Assembly: GCF_003265705.1 (NCBI RefSeq)
Contig: NW_020312817.1
Span: 26,803,861-26,867,860 of the forward strand
Origin: Callorhinus ursinus
Lineage: Eukaryota; Chordata; Mammalia; Carnivora; Otariidae
Direction: 5' to 3'
DNA length: 64,000 nt
Part shown: piece after piece, positions 35,036 through 46,322 of the stretch
Layout: each line of letters starts with the position of its first letter
Numbering within the stretch: position 1 is the stretch's first letter
The notes under the pieces: model-generated
The model's database searches: none
Told to the model about the DNA's origin: nothing
The model's input: the letters and a program-made list of their open reading frames with translations, nothing else
Translations under genes and position numbers: made by a program

Positions 35036-37205
35036 GTAAGATTTATTAGAAGGAGAATTATTAACATAGCATAAATAAACTAAAAAGGCAACAGTTAGGT
35101 TAATATTACCTAATCTTTATCATTAGGTTTATAATGTTTTAGTGGGAAAAAAAACCCTTTTTTTATACATTGACTTAATTTTCAGGAAAGAGAACAAAAC
35201 ACATTTTCTCTGGTTTTTGTATTATCTTGTGCCCGTGTGTAACTAAAATTTGCAGTGTTAATCTTTATATTTCCAAAAAATACCATCTTGTTCGTGAGCT
35301 GTTCTGTTGCCACTGCTGTTTCGGAAAAATGCGAATCAGCACCGGGGGAATTGATAACTTGGAGAAGGAGATCACATTTCCTGTGGAAGTTGTATTAGTT
35401 AGCTTTTGGGGTTTTTTGTTTTTGTTTTTGACAAATGCAAGAGTGTTAAAATAATGGGAGTAAAATAATATCCTTCTACAGAAATACAGTTAGCCTTTAG
35501 CTCTGGCTGCAGGAATCTGTTTTCATTATATTTTAAGAAAAGTGTAAATGATCATCTATTTCTGCTGCTTTCTCTTTCACAGGGGTGCATTCTGTATCTT
35601 GCATGGCTCTCATAGGCTTGTCTTTAAACCGTAGCGACAGCCCCCACTGGCTCATGGTCCCACTTAAATCTGTGTTGTCTTGGCAAGAGCCAGTCCGGCT
35701 TTAATTAATAGGTTTTCATCTCTTCCACTGCACTAATAATTATTATAAATTGTGCTCCCATTGTTATTTTCAACTTTGTTATTGTGAAAATGTTACACAT
35801 AAACAAGAGTTAATGAGTAAAACTAAATAAGTGTTCATTATTATCAGATATCTGGTTAGTATTCAGATTTCCAGTTGTCCCAATTGTTATAAAATTTTTA
35901 AAATTTGAAATAGAATCCATATAAGATCCACATATTTTAATTATGTTTCTTTAATCCCTCTGAATCTGTATAGGTTCACTCCATGTCTTTTTTATCCCTT
36001 AACAAAGTCATTTATCAAAGAAGTTTGATCTTTTTCAGCATTTCCAGGGTCCTGATTTTTAGTGATTGTATCTCCATGATGTCCTCTCGATTTCCTATAA
36101 AGTGGTAGTTAGACCTGGAGCTTTATCTGATTTTTTTTAAAAGGCAGTTTCCTAGGTTGCCTCTCTTTTTACATTGTTAAGTAACGACAGTGATGCTTAG
36201 TGCCATTAATAATTCATTAGAGGTTTCAAAATGAGGATAGTCGAATTCTATCACTTCTTTTTTTAGTTGAAACACTTCGATAAAGAGAAAATTCCTTTCA
36301 TAGGCTAATATGTCACCCTCTGTTGGTAGTTTGTATAATAGAGGCAGGGAAAATGCCAGAACTGTTTTTTTCTTTTTTTTTTTTTTTTAGTTTTTAGTTT
36401 TTAAATTGAATTGCTTCACAAGCAGTCTACGTGCACAGTTAGTTTCTTTAATAAATATCTGTATAAGTTTATGGTTTTTACTTTTTTTTTGTTTCAGTTA
36501 CCATTTTTGTGCTTACTGATGCAGAAATTTTGCCGTTTGTGGTCAGTGAGGCGCTCCTTTCTTAGCTGTTGTTGTTATATATATATACTATTGTTAGCTT
36601 TCAGTGTGATAAATATTCCAGTCTGTGTGTATTTTAGCCTGAAATCTGGAACCAGCCATTTTTAAATGGTGTTTTAAGAGCACAGTCTGGGCACTGTATT
36701 AAGTTCGTACATTTTGAATAACTTCTTCGGCTTCTCCAGCTCTCATAAGCACTTTCTATTAGGGCCTTGCAAGTGACCTAATTATTCTAGTTTGTGCTTT
36801 TGTTGCGAAGTCGCATTGGTTTTCAGTGGTCTCACCCCATCCCTGTTTTTCTAGTATCCCCTATTGTTTTCGGTTTTGGTCTTGCAGAATGTGAAGATTT
36901 TTAGTAAAACAAACGATGTTGCAGTAGAAGTGCCTATAGTTTGAAGAGGACAACACATTTATAGTGATAACACTTTATGTGTTGCAGGCTGAGCTTTAAA
37001 CTTAGCCATAAAATGTTATTAACTCTTAATTTTCAGTGATATTTAATGGGGAACTCTTTTCATTTCTATGTTTTGAGGACACTAGGTAATGAATTGATTG
37101 AAAGAAATAGTGTCATTTTTTAATTTATCTGTTTTATTTTTAATTCTTAATAAACATTTGGTTTTCCTTAATTAAAAATTTTCCCCCTTTCTCTTTTCTG
37201 TATAG
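35036..37205 (+). other. BIRC6: BIRC6 intron 20
   Basis: 2.2 kb. 35700-36160 is antisense L1M-like; the rest is AT-rich with a T-run at 36371-36389. No SINE. Confidence 0.75.
35700..36160 (-). repeat. Old L1M 3' UTR-like fragment, antisense
   Basis: GTTAGACCTGGAGCTTTATC, TATCTCCATGATGTCCTCTC and TCCAGTTGTCCCAATTGTTA fit the antisense L1ME/L1M 3' UTR. Edges approximate. Confidence 0.55.
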
Positions 37206-37316
37206 CATCAATAACTAGCTTTCTCACCGTGTTAGCTTGGTATCCCAACACTTTACTCCGGACATGGTGCCTTGTGCTTCATAGTCTAACACTCATGACA
37301 AATATGCAGCTTAATC
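37206..37316 (+). CDS. BIRC6: BIRC6 exon e21
   Basis: Acceptor gtatag|catc, donor taatc|gtaagt; 111 nt, phase 1 in, 1 out. Codes SITSFLTVLAWYPNTLLRTW and on to LTLMTNMQLN. The C at the end joins CG of e22 to give a Pro codon. Confidence 0.96.
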
Positions 37317-38940
37317 GTAAGTGCAAACATTTATTCCTTTACATCGAACTGTTCCTTTAAATCTCTGACCTATACTTCTTTATTCTTACGTTCAGATTCT
37401 TAAGATTTTTCCAAGAAGTGATATAGTTGTGAAAAGATTATGTTCCTTATTTGACTGTATCTCTTCTGAATTTGTTCTTATGTATCTTAGGCTTTGTGTC
37501 TCCTTACTTTGATAATACACTGTAATCTACCACCACAAGTTCAAATCATAGTTTTACTTTCTAAAAGCTTACTACTTATTAAAATAAAACTGATTGCTTT
37601 TTGAGTACAAAATCAAATGTTCACTGTTTTATGTTATTCTTTTTAAAGTAACTTTGCACTCAAAAAAATGATTTATTATATTCATAAATATGTATGATTA
37701 GTTTACCACATCTAAAAGCTGTATTCATAGAATATAATTGCTTTTTCTCAGATTGTGATAATGGGTTTTCTACTTTCTTACTCCACCCCCTTTTCTTCAT
37801 TATAATTAGGATAGTAAAATAATTTCTGCACCTTTTTAGAAAGGAACTTTTAGTGCTTTCTATGACTATGTGTCCTGAAGTCATGAAGATAATCTTACAT
37901 TATCTTTTGTAGTGTGTATTGTTTTTATTTTTCACGTTTAGGTCTGGGTTTTATCTGGCATTCTTGAGAGTGTTGTGAGGTGGGGATGAAAGTTCATAGC
38001 AGACAATAAGGCCTAGCCATTTATGAATTGAAATCTTCATTCTGTCTATAGGTTATGGTAAGAGGTGGGTAAATTTCATCCCCATTCTGTTTGAGATTAA
38101 TTTCATTAAATAGAAAGCTCTGTCACATTGATAAAATGTCAGTTTAAATCATTGTTTAGCATTAAACTGCTATTTTTTTCATTTGGAATGTTTTCCACGT
38201 ATGGGATCGAAAACATCACTCTCTCATATTGAAGACAGATTTAACGCAAAGGATAGTTTATTCAGTTCAAAAAACTGGTGTGTTTACTGTATATCATTTA
38301 ACAGTGTACAACCACTATACTACTGACATGCAAAAGTGAATAGTTTTTGCCTAGATTTATCTTAGAAAGCAGGGTTAAGATTTACCCAAAAAGTAGATCC
38401 CTATTTCTGAAAGGGAAGTAATTACCAAGAATAGGCTCACCAAAAGGTCAGTAAGCATTTAATTATTTCTTTTCCACTTGACTGTATACTAAGTAAGACG
38501 CACATTAAACCAGATATTTTTTATAGTCTAATCTATTTTTTATAGATTAGAAGAGAGGGAAGATAGATGAAAATAGAGAACGAGTCCAACTTAGTCAATA
38601 CAGTAGAGATTCAAACCCTTTTAGTAAACTAACTCCCAGGGGCGCCTGAGTGGCTCAGTTCGTTAGGTGTCCACCTTTGGCTCGGGTTATGATCCCTTGT
38701 ATCCCATTCACTGCTCAGCAGGGAGTGTGCTTCTCACTCTGCCCCTTGCGCCTCTGGTGCTTTCTCTCGCTCCCTCACTGTCTGAAATAAATGAATAAGA
38801 TCTTAAGAAAAAAAAAACAAAACACTAACTCCCAGGAATTTGTGAGTTTTCCTTGAAACTAAAAGATATTTTATATACTGTATTTCTGTTGTTTCAGGGT
38901 CCATTTGTTAAGAGCATTTTTGTTTTTAAATGTTTTACAG
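37317..38940 (+). other. BIRC6: BIRC6 intron 21
   Basis: 1.6 kb with one sense CAN-SINE (38641-38823). 37330-38630 shows nothing I recognise. A strong second acceptor lies at 38897 (see findings). Confidence 0.8.
38641..38823 (+). repeat. CAN-SINE, sense, internally shortened
   Basis: GGCGCCTGAGTGGCTCAGTT head; about 15 bp are missing around GGATCGAGCCC. ACTAACTCCCAGG is duplicated at 38628-38640 and 38824-38836. Confidence 0.95.
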
Positions 38941-39074
38941 CGGGTTCAAGCAGTGCCATTGCAACTCAGGAGAGTACTGCTCATCTGCTGGTTTCAGATC
39001 CAAACCTGATTCATGTCTTAGTGAAATTTCTTTCGGGCACCAGTCCACATGGAACAAATCAGCACAGTCCACAG
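38941..39074 (+). CDS. BIRC6: BIRC6 exon e22
   Basis: Acceptor tttacag|cggg, donor cacag|gtaaga; 134 nt, phase 1 in, 0 out. Codes GSSSAIATQESTAHLLVSDP and on to VKFLSGTSPHGTNQHSPQ. Use of the acceptor at 38897 would add 43 nt and break the frame. Confidence 0.95.
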
Positions 39075-39294
39075 GTAAGATGACTTTTGGAAACTAGTGA
39101 TAGGCCCAGACTATTCAATAAACACTTCTGTAAAGAAAAACTTAATGCACCTAATATGTAATTTTTATTGCTAAGGTATTAAATGATACTATTTTACATA
39201 TCCATATAATATAAAATGTTTTGAATAATATGTAATAATAGCTATACTGAAACTGAAGCATAGTAGGTAGTAAATTTTCTCTTGAATTTTTACT

Positions 39295-39355
39295 GGATTT
39301 TTGTGCAGGTATGACATTAATTTTGGATATTTTTGTGCAGGTATGACATTAATTT
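39295..39355. repeat. Tandem duplication of about 31 bp
   Basis: GGATTTTTGTGCAGGTATGA...(39295-39324) is repeated as GGATATTTTTGTGCAGGTAT...(39325-39355), nearly identical. Confidence 0.9.
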
Positions 39356-39784
39356 GGATAATTTAAGAAACATTCTGAAAAAATACCTGAAAGGGAAGCA
39401 TTTCAGAAATTTTAGAATTAAAAACATTTTTAAAAATAATGTACCATGTTAATGACCTACTGTCAAGATTGATAATTAACCTAGTTGTTGAACAAAAAAT
39501 AACAAGTATTGCTCAGAGCTTACAAACATGTTTTAGTCTTACTATAAACCTCCTTTATGTCAATTAATTTCTTGTTACACTGTACTGCTTTTTAAATATT
39601 TCTACTTCATTTTATTTCTTATATAAAATATATATTTAGTGTTCATAGCATCTTTTCAGTGCAGGTTATGCAACGTTACCGTCTTTTTAAACTTACCATC
39701 TTAAATTCTTCTCTGGATTTGCCATTAGACAGATTCTCATTTAGCCGTCTAGTGTGTAATAGTACCATCCTTTCTAATGTTTCA

Positions 39785-40205
39785 TTTATTCAGTAAGTTT
39801 TTAAGATGCTTCCGTGTGCTAGGTCCAGGTATTGTTCTAGGTGCTGGGGATATAAGGAGTTACCAAGACCAAGTCTTTGACTTCTTGCAGCTTAAATATG
39901 TTGGATATGTTTAGTCTGTACTCTCATATTGCATGTACTTTCATTTTGCAGATCACAATAAAACAAATGAGACAAGGATGAAAATAAGAAACTATTGTAG
40001 TTAGATGGGGCCAGAATGTTGGTGGGAGCAGAGGCATATTATCAAGGGATCATTGTACATAGAGATTTATGAATTTGGAATGTGAAGGTTCCTGGGATCA
40101 TTGATTCTAATAACTTCATTATTTTACATATGAGAAGATGCATTATCTGCATTGCCCACAATTACACACCTTATTAGCAGTAGAACTAGGTATTGGAGAG
40201 CATGC
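39785..40205 (+). repeat. Ancient repeat remnants (MIR-like and unclassified)
   Basis: 39785-39890 contains GTGTGCTAGGTCCAGGTATTGTTCTAGGTGCTGGGG (in two parts), a common ancient mammalian repeat; 40085-40205 (TCATTATTTTACATATGAGA, AATTACACACCTTATTAGC) resembles sense MIR. Confidence 0.5.
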
Positions 40206-40732
40206 TATTGTATAAAACAGTTTTTTTTTCCCGCTTTTGTTTTTTTCAAAGCAGAGTAAGTTATTGAAGATCAGAATTTCCTCTGATATCTTAGTTGTAT
40301 ATAGGAAGTTTGGTTAAGAATGCTATGATTTATGTGCTCAGTATTAGAAATTAAAAGTTTATCTAACTTTAAAACAGTTTGAAGAATTACATTTTATTTT
40401 ACTATAACTCCACCTGGGTTTTATGATCATAGCAGATTGGGATAGAATAAAATCACATGGAGAAGTATTACAAAATATTCCAAAACATACCTGAGGTTAC
40501 ATAGTGTGGTTCTCACCATTTCTTTCATTGATGAGACAGAAGTTTGGGAAAGCGGTCTTTTATGAATTGGCACAGGTTTGTGTTTTTGTTTTTTTTTTCT
40601 TTAGTTTTTTATTACGTTAATCACCATTCATTACATCATCAGTTTTTGATGTAGTGTTCTATGATTCATTGTTGGGTGTATAACATCCAGTGCTCCATGC
40701 AGAACGCGCCCCCCTTAATACCCATCACCAGG

Positions 40733-41136
40733 GGCGCCTGGGTGGCTCAGATGGTTAAGCGTCTGCCTTCGGCTCAGGTCATGATCCCAGGGTCCTGGGA
40801 TCAAGTCCCACATTGGGCTCCCTGCTCCTTGGGAGCCTGCTTCTCCCTCTGCTTCTCTCTCTCTCTCTCCCTCTCTCTCCCTCTGTCTCTCATGAATAAA
40901 TAAATAAATTCTTTTTTTTTTTTAAAGATTTTATTTATTTATTTGAGAGAGAGAAAGAGAGAGAGCGCATGAGAGGGGGGAGGGTCAGAGGGAGAAGCAG
41001 ACTCCCCGCTGAGCAGGGAGCCCGATGCGGGACTCGATCCCAGGACTCCAGGATCATGACCTGAGCCGAAGGCAGTCGCTTAACCAACTGAGCCACCCAG
41101 GCGCCCAAATAAATAAATTCTTAAAAAAAAAAAAAA
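40733..41136 (+). repeat. CAN-SINE, sense, host of a second SINE
   Basis: Head at 40733 (GGCGCCTGGGTGGCTCAGAT with the GG overlap), body to about 40897, tail resumed at 41107-41136. The duplication CCATCACCAGG is at 40722-40732 and 41137-41147 in the L1. Tail is split by the SINE below. Confidence 0.95.
40914..41106 (-). repeat. CAN-SINE, antisense, inserted in the tail of another CAN-SINE
   Basis: Full-length antisense copy whose 16-bp duplication AAATAAATAAATTCTT (40898-40913 and 41107-41122) is the tail of the outer SINE. It makes an inverted SINE pair with almost no spacer. Confidence 0.95.
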
Positions 41137-41906
41137 CCATCACCAGGCCAACCCATCCTCCCACCCCCCTCCCCTCTAGAGCCCTCAGTTTGTTTCTCAG
41201 AGTCCATCGTCTCTCAGGGTTCGTCTCCCCCTCTGATTCCCCCCCCCTTCATTCTTCCCCTCTTGCTAGCTTCTTCTTCTTTTTTAACATATATTGTATT
41301 ATTTGTTTCGGAGGTACAGATCTGTGATTCAACAGTCTTGCACAATTCACAGTGCTCACCATAGCACATACCTTCTCCAGTGTCTATCACCCAGCCACCC
41401 CATCCCTCCCACCCCGTTTGTTTTTACTTTTAGAGTTTTTTCTTTGTGGTTTTGTGTTTTTTCATTCTCGATAGTATTTGCTCTACTAGTCATTGGAAGC
41501 ATGACCATTTGTGGATCACTTAACCTCTTTGAATGCTTCTGTTTTGAAATGGGTAGTAAGGTTGTTTGTGAAAATCAGTGCAAAAGTTCCTTATACTTTT
41601 GACAGCATTATGAAGGCATTTCTTGTGTAATTCAGGTGATTTTTTTCTGTTTTGAGTTATATAAACCTACTATAAGTTCTAAACCATAATGATAAAATTA
41701 TGACACTAGAATTTGTGGTTTTCAGTTTAAATATGTTAAGACCTAAAAAAATCAGTTGGTTTCCTGCTATCAGGAAATATTAATGTTAATATTTTCGTTC
41801 TTCATATGAAAAGTTAAAAGAGTATAGTGCTTGATTTAACACTTGATAACATTTATAGAATTATTCATTTAAAAATTATCAGTAAAAAGTTTTCGATTCT
41901 CTTCAG

Positions 41907-42034
41907 GTTGGTCCAACAGCTACACAAGCTATGCAAGAATTTCTTACCCGATTGCAAGTGCATCTTTCTTCAACATGTCCTCAGATATTCAGTGAATTTT
42001 TGCTCAAGCTAATTCATATACTTTCTACAGAAAG
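41907..42034 (+). CDS. BIRC6: BIRC6 exon e23
   Basis: Acceptor tcttcag|gttg, donor aaag|gtaaat; 128 nt, phase 0 in, 2 out. Codes VGPTATQAMQEFLTRLQVHL and on to FSEFLLKLIHILSTE. Confidence 0.97.
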
Positions 42035-42416
42035 GTAAATTTCAATGTATACATATATTCCTGATATAGAAGTAATATGTGATCCCTCAGATAAACGCTC
42101 CCTTACCATTTGTTAGGGGTTTATCTGGGCACAGATAAGCAATATAGTAGGGATTAAGGGGAAAGGGTTTATCCATTTCTCTCCTGACTATTTTCATTCC
42201 ATTTTATTACGGCTCTCTCGGATTCCTGAACTCTATGAAAGATATACAGTACATCAAGTCTCTGCTTGCTTTTAGTGTTTTCATAGATTAGTGAAATTTA
42301 CTTGAAGCTGTTTAAATTGTTGTAGAATACAGAGAGAGTATTAAAGCTACCAAGGATTTTACTTGAAACCTATATGTAAGAAAACTGAAAAAAATAGCTT
42401 AAAAAAGAAAATTAGA

Positions 42417-42580
42417 AGGGCGCCTGGGTGGCTCAGTCAGTTAAGTGTCTGCCTTAGGTTCAGGTCATGATCCTGGGGTCTTGGGATCCAGCCCCGCATT
42501 GGGCTCCCTGCTTAGTGGGGAGTCTCCTTCTTCCCCGACCCCTACTCTCTCTCTCATAAATGAACAAAATCTTAAAAAAA
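42417..42580 (+). repeat. CAN-SINE, sense
   Basis: GGGCGCCTGGGTGGCTCAGT head, shortened CT-rich 3' part, A-tail. Duplication is short (AAAATTA at both sides). Confidence 0.93.
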
Positions 42581-42761
42581 AAATTACATACCAATCCCAT
42601 AGAGAAAGCCTAAATAAATTTATTAACAAAATCAGGCAGTATGTTAAAAGAATGAATTGTGACCATGAGTGGTTAAAAATCATAATACATAACATATTAA
42701 TGAATCATTATCTCATACTGTAAGACATTTCATAAAATTGACATTACTTTCTGATGAAAAC

Positions 42762-42943
42762 TTTTTTTTTTTTTGAGAGAGAGAGAGCAAGAGCACATGG
42801 GGGTGGGGCAGGTGGGAGGGACAGAGGGGGAGAGAGAATCCCAAGCGGGCTTCATGCCCAGCGCAGAGCGCAACACGGTGCTCCATCTCACTTCCCCGAG
42901 ACCATGACCTGAGCCAAAATTGACTGAGCCATCCAGGAGCCCC
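42762..42943 (-). repeat. CAN-SINE, older type, antisense
   Basis: T-run, GAGA stretch, and the reverse of GGGGCTCCTGGATGGCTCAG at the right; a deletion has removed part of the AAGGCAGACGCTTAAC region. Confidence 0.92.
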
Positions 42944-43049
42944 ATGTTTTCTTTGTTTTTAAGAAAGTCTCTGGTATTCTGATAAATTAGCCAGCAGCTT
43001 TTAGGTAAATTAATTTTGTGACTGAAAAGAAATACCCCATCTTATTATA

Positions 43050-44720
43050 AAGAGGGCATTCAATTTTATCAAGTAAGTGTTTTGCAGATACTTTCTATCT
43101 GTGGATTGTATTTTAACAATATCCTTCAAAAAACAAGTTTTTTATTTTGATGAAGTCTTATTTGTTAAGTTTTCCTTTATGTATTATTTTTGTGCTATAA
43201 AAAAAAAAAACCTTTGCCTAATCCAAGGTCATACAAATGATCTGTGTTTTCTTATAGAAATTTTATAGTTTTAGTTTTTACATTTATGTTGCATTTGGGT
43301 CAAAGTTTATTTCTTTGCCTGTGGATGTCCAATTGTTCCTATGCCATTTATTGCAAAGACTGCTTTTCATTGAATTATCTTTGTATGCATTTTAAAAATC
43401 ATTGACCATATTGGTTTTGCAGTTTCTGGACTCTCTTCTGTAGAATTGATGTTTGTGTCTACACTTTTCCAGTACCATATTGCCTTGGTACCTCCATAAG
43501 TTTCTTGAGATCTGATAGTGCAGATTTTCCAACTTTGTTCTTTCTTCAGAATTGTTTTGGCTATTCTAGTTCCTTTGCTTTTCCACATATATTTGAGAAT
43601 ACATTTATTGATTCTTATCTGCACTGCCCGAAATAAAACAAAATAAAACCTTGCTGGATTTTGATTGGGAATGCATCAATCTACAGATCAATTTAGGAAA
43701 AATTATATAGCCTCTTCGGATTTTTCTTTGTATAGAGTCACATGGCCAGTGAATGAAAACAGTCTTATTCCTTCCTTTCCAATGTGTGTGTCTTAGCCCC
43801 TATGCCCTACCCCGCCGCCTCCCCTAATGCCCTGGTTAGTACCTCCCATATGATTGATTGAAGTGGTTCAATTTGCCCTCTTTGTTTTTTTCTCAGTCTT
43901 AGAAAAGTAAAGGTCTTTCAGAAGTAGAAATGTTACTAGCTGTAGCTTCCTTTGTAGATGACTGATACCAAGTTCAGGAGGTTTTTTTGTGTTCTTAATT
44001 TGCTAAGTCTTTAAAAAATCATGTATTACTCTTGGATTTTGTGAAGTGCTTTCTCTGTATCTTTTGAGCTGATCATATGTTGTTTCTTGAGTAATCTATA
44101 AATACGGTGAATTACACTGATTTTTTTTTAAGTGTTGATCAGTATGTATTTCAGGATATACTCATTGGTCATGAGGTATTATCCTTTTCATACTTGCTGA
44201 ATTGAATTTAACATTTTGTTGATTTTTGAATCTATGTGTTTTATGAGGGATGTTTGCATTTTTCTTATAATGTCCAGTTTTTATGTAAAGTGTCTGTTTT
44301 TTATATCAAGGTAATCCTGGACTCATAAGTCGGGGTATCCCTTTTCTATTTTCTGAAGGAGGTTGTGTAAAACTTATATTACTGCTCACTTAAATATTTG
44401 ATAGTACTCGCCACCGAGGCATACTGAGTCTGGAGTTTTCTTATGGGAAAAAATGTTCCATTTATTTCATAGGTGAAAGATTATTCAGGTTTTCTGTTTC
44501 TTCTTGAGTGACATTTGGCAATTTGCATCTTGAAGGAATTTGTTCATTTCTTCTATGTTGTTGAATTATTGGTGCTATTTCCTTATCCATTTAATGTTGA
44601 TAGGCTCTAGTTTGATTCCTTTTTCTCATTTCTAATACTGGTAATTTTTATTTATTTATATAGGTCATTCTTGCTAGAAGTTTATCAATATTACTGATAT
44701 TTTCAGAGAACCAGCATAAA
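43050..44720 (-). repeat. L1 ORF2 C-terminal region, antisense, broken
   Basis: The minus strand at 43624-43367 reads a broken L1 ORF2 C-terminus with YWKSVDTNINSTEESPE and FKMHTKI-like parts. Further right, GTTTCTTGAGTAATCTATAA, TGAATCTATGTGTTTTATGA and CTAGTTTGATTCCTTTTTCT are also antisense ORF2. Frameshifted and dead. Confidence 0.85.
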
Positions 44721-44724
44721 GCTT

Positions 44725-45330
44725 TGCCCTGCCATTCAGTCCCGTTCTGACACTTTCCAAAGTCAGCATCAGCTTCACAGGTTTAACTCCTCAGTCCCAT
44801 AAGACTTCCCTCACTTGAGAGGGCATTTGTAAGTCCTAGGTCCCAGGCTACCACACTTCTGTCAGATTTGGATACAAATCCAGGGTTTCTCACAGCACTC
44901 GCTTCAGTTTTGATAGTTTGTAAAAATCTCACCTAGAACCCGGGAAAAACACTTTACTTACATATACTGGTTTATTATAAAGTATATAACTCAGGAACAG
45001 CCAAGTGGAATAGATACATAGGGCATAGTGTGTAGCAGGGGGTTGGGGAGGTTGGGTGCCTGTGAATGGGTATGAACACCAAGGGTTCTGTGTTATTACC
45101 CTTGCATACACCAGGATTTAGCAAGTTGTTAAATATTTTAGTGGAATTCTTCTTACTCATTTGAATGTTGCCAGTGTCTCTTCTCAAATTCTGTCATAGG
45201 AGAGCCAGTGCTTTTTGGAGGTGCCTGTCTTTTCATGGATTTCAAGCCCTCTGATGGGTTTATGTGACATTATAACTAGTTTCACTTTCTCTTGTTAATT
45301 TGGAGGCACTGTTCTCTCCAGCTTTTTATA
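44725..45330 (-). repeat. Unclassified ancient repeat, possibly an LTR, antisense
   Basis: GGTTTATTATAAAGTATATAACTCAGGAACAGCCAAGTGG (in parts) followed by ATAGATACATAGGGCATAGT is a text I have met in many mammalian genomes as an old interspersed repeat, probably an ERV/MaLR-class LTR. Class uncertain, no open coding region. Confidence 0.45.
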
Positions 45331-45759
45331 TCTTAGGCATGAGCAGAACTGGAGAACATTTAATTTTGATGCATAAAAATTATTTGACTGAATCTTAATT
45401 TTTGAACATCATAATCAGTACAGAGTGTTTAAAATAGCACCATTTGAGGATATGAAAAACCAGAGCTTATTCCATCATGAGGAGTGCCATGTGATGCTGA
45501 AATATTTTAGTCTGGGGTTTCAAAATCACCTCTTTGATTTACTTGTCCTTTGGTTTTCTATTTGGAGGGGAAGTCATTTTTGATTTTGTGTAAAATGGAG
45601 AAGAGAGTAAGAACAACTCAGGAGGAGATTGAAACTATTTGCCTGCAAAATGAAATAGTGAATACCAAGAGTTTAATTGCTAGCTTTCTTGTGTTGTGAT
45701 GGTTACTTTTTTAAAAAAGTTTAACAGGGATTAATTTTTAATCCTCTCTTTTTCTGCAG

Positions 45760-46322
45760 GGGTGCTTTCCAGACAGGCCAAGGACCTCTTGATGCCCAAG
45801 TAAAGCTCTTAGAATTTACTCTGGAGCAGAATTTTGAAGTTGTTTCCATTAGTACTATTTCTGCTGTAATAGAGTCTGTCACCTTTTTAGTGCACCACTA
45901 TATCACTTGCTCAGACAAAGTAATGTCTCGAAGTGGATCTGATAGCTCAGTCGGTGCTCGAGCATGCTTTGGGGGACTCTTTGCCAACCTCATTCGTCCA
46001 GGTGATGCAAAAGCAGTTTGTGGTGAAATGACAAGAGATCAACTCATGTTCGATTTGTTAAAACTGGTTAACATTTTAGTACAGCTGCCTCTTTCAGACA
46101 ATAGAGAATACAGTGCAAGAGTGTCTGTGACCACCAATACAACAGACAGTGTTTCAGATGAAGAAAAAGTCTCAGGAGGCAAAGATGGTAATGGAAGCAG
46201 TAGTGGTATTCAAGGATCACCTGCATATGTCGCTGACTTAGTGTTAGCCAACCAACAGATCATGAGCCAGATTTTGTCTGCTCTGGGCCTGTGTAATAGC
46301 AGTGCCATGGCGATGATAATTG
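45760..46322 (+). CDS. BIRC6: BIRC6 exon e24 (563 nt)
   Basis: Acceptor tctgcag|gggt, donor aattg|gtacgt; 563 nt, phase 2 in, 1 out. Codes GAFQTGQGPLDAQVKLLEFT, IESVTFLVHHYITCSDKVMS, then ARACFGGLFANLIRPGDAKA, a Ser/Asp/Glu-rich loop with DSVSDEEKVSGGKDGNGSSS, and helix VADLVLANQQIMSQILSALG. The loop is probably disordered and phosphorylated (inference). Confidence 0.98.

Larger units (their letters stand above)
40602..41415 (-). repeat. Carnivore L1 3' end, antisense, split by nested SINEs
   Basis: 40602-40721 and 41148-41415 join into a carnivore L1 3' UTR read on the minus strand: GTGTATAACATCCAGTGCTC, CCCTCAGTTTGTTTCTCAGA, GTACAGATCTGTGATTCAAC, TCTATCACCCAGCCACCCC. Low divergence; a fairly young, heavily 5'-truncated copy. 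Confidence 0.92.
39075..41906 (+). other. BIRC6: BIRC6 intron 22
   Basis: 2.8 kb: a 31-bp tandem duplication (39295-39355), old repeat scraps (39785-40205), and a carnivore L1 tail carrying two nested SINEs (40602-41415). 41430-41900 shows nothing I recognise. Confidence 0.8.
42035..45759 (+). other. BIRC6: BIRC6 intron 23
   Basis: 3.7 kb: a sense and an antisense SINE (42417-42580, 42762-42943), antisense L1 ORF2 (43050-44720), and an unclassified ancient repeat (44725-45330). 45340-45750 shows nothing I recognise. Confidence 0.8.

Noticed and set aside
43367..43624. Minus-strand frame of 85 codons
   Set aside because: Fragment of L1 ORF2; frameshifted and without the rest of the element.
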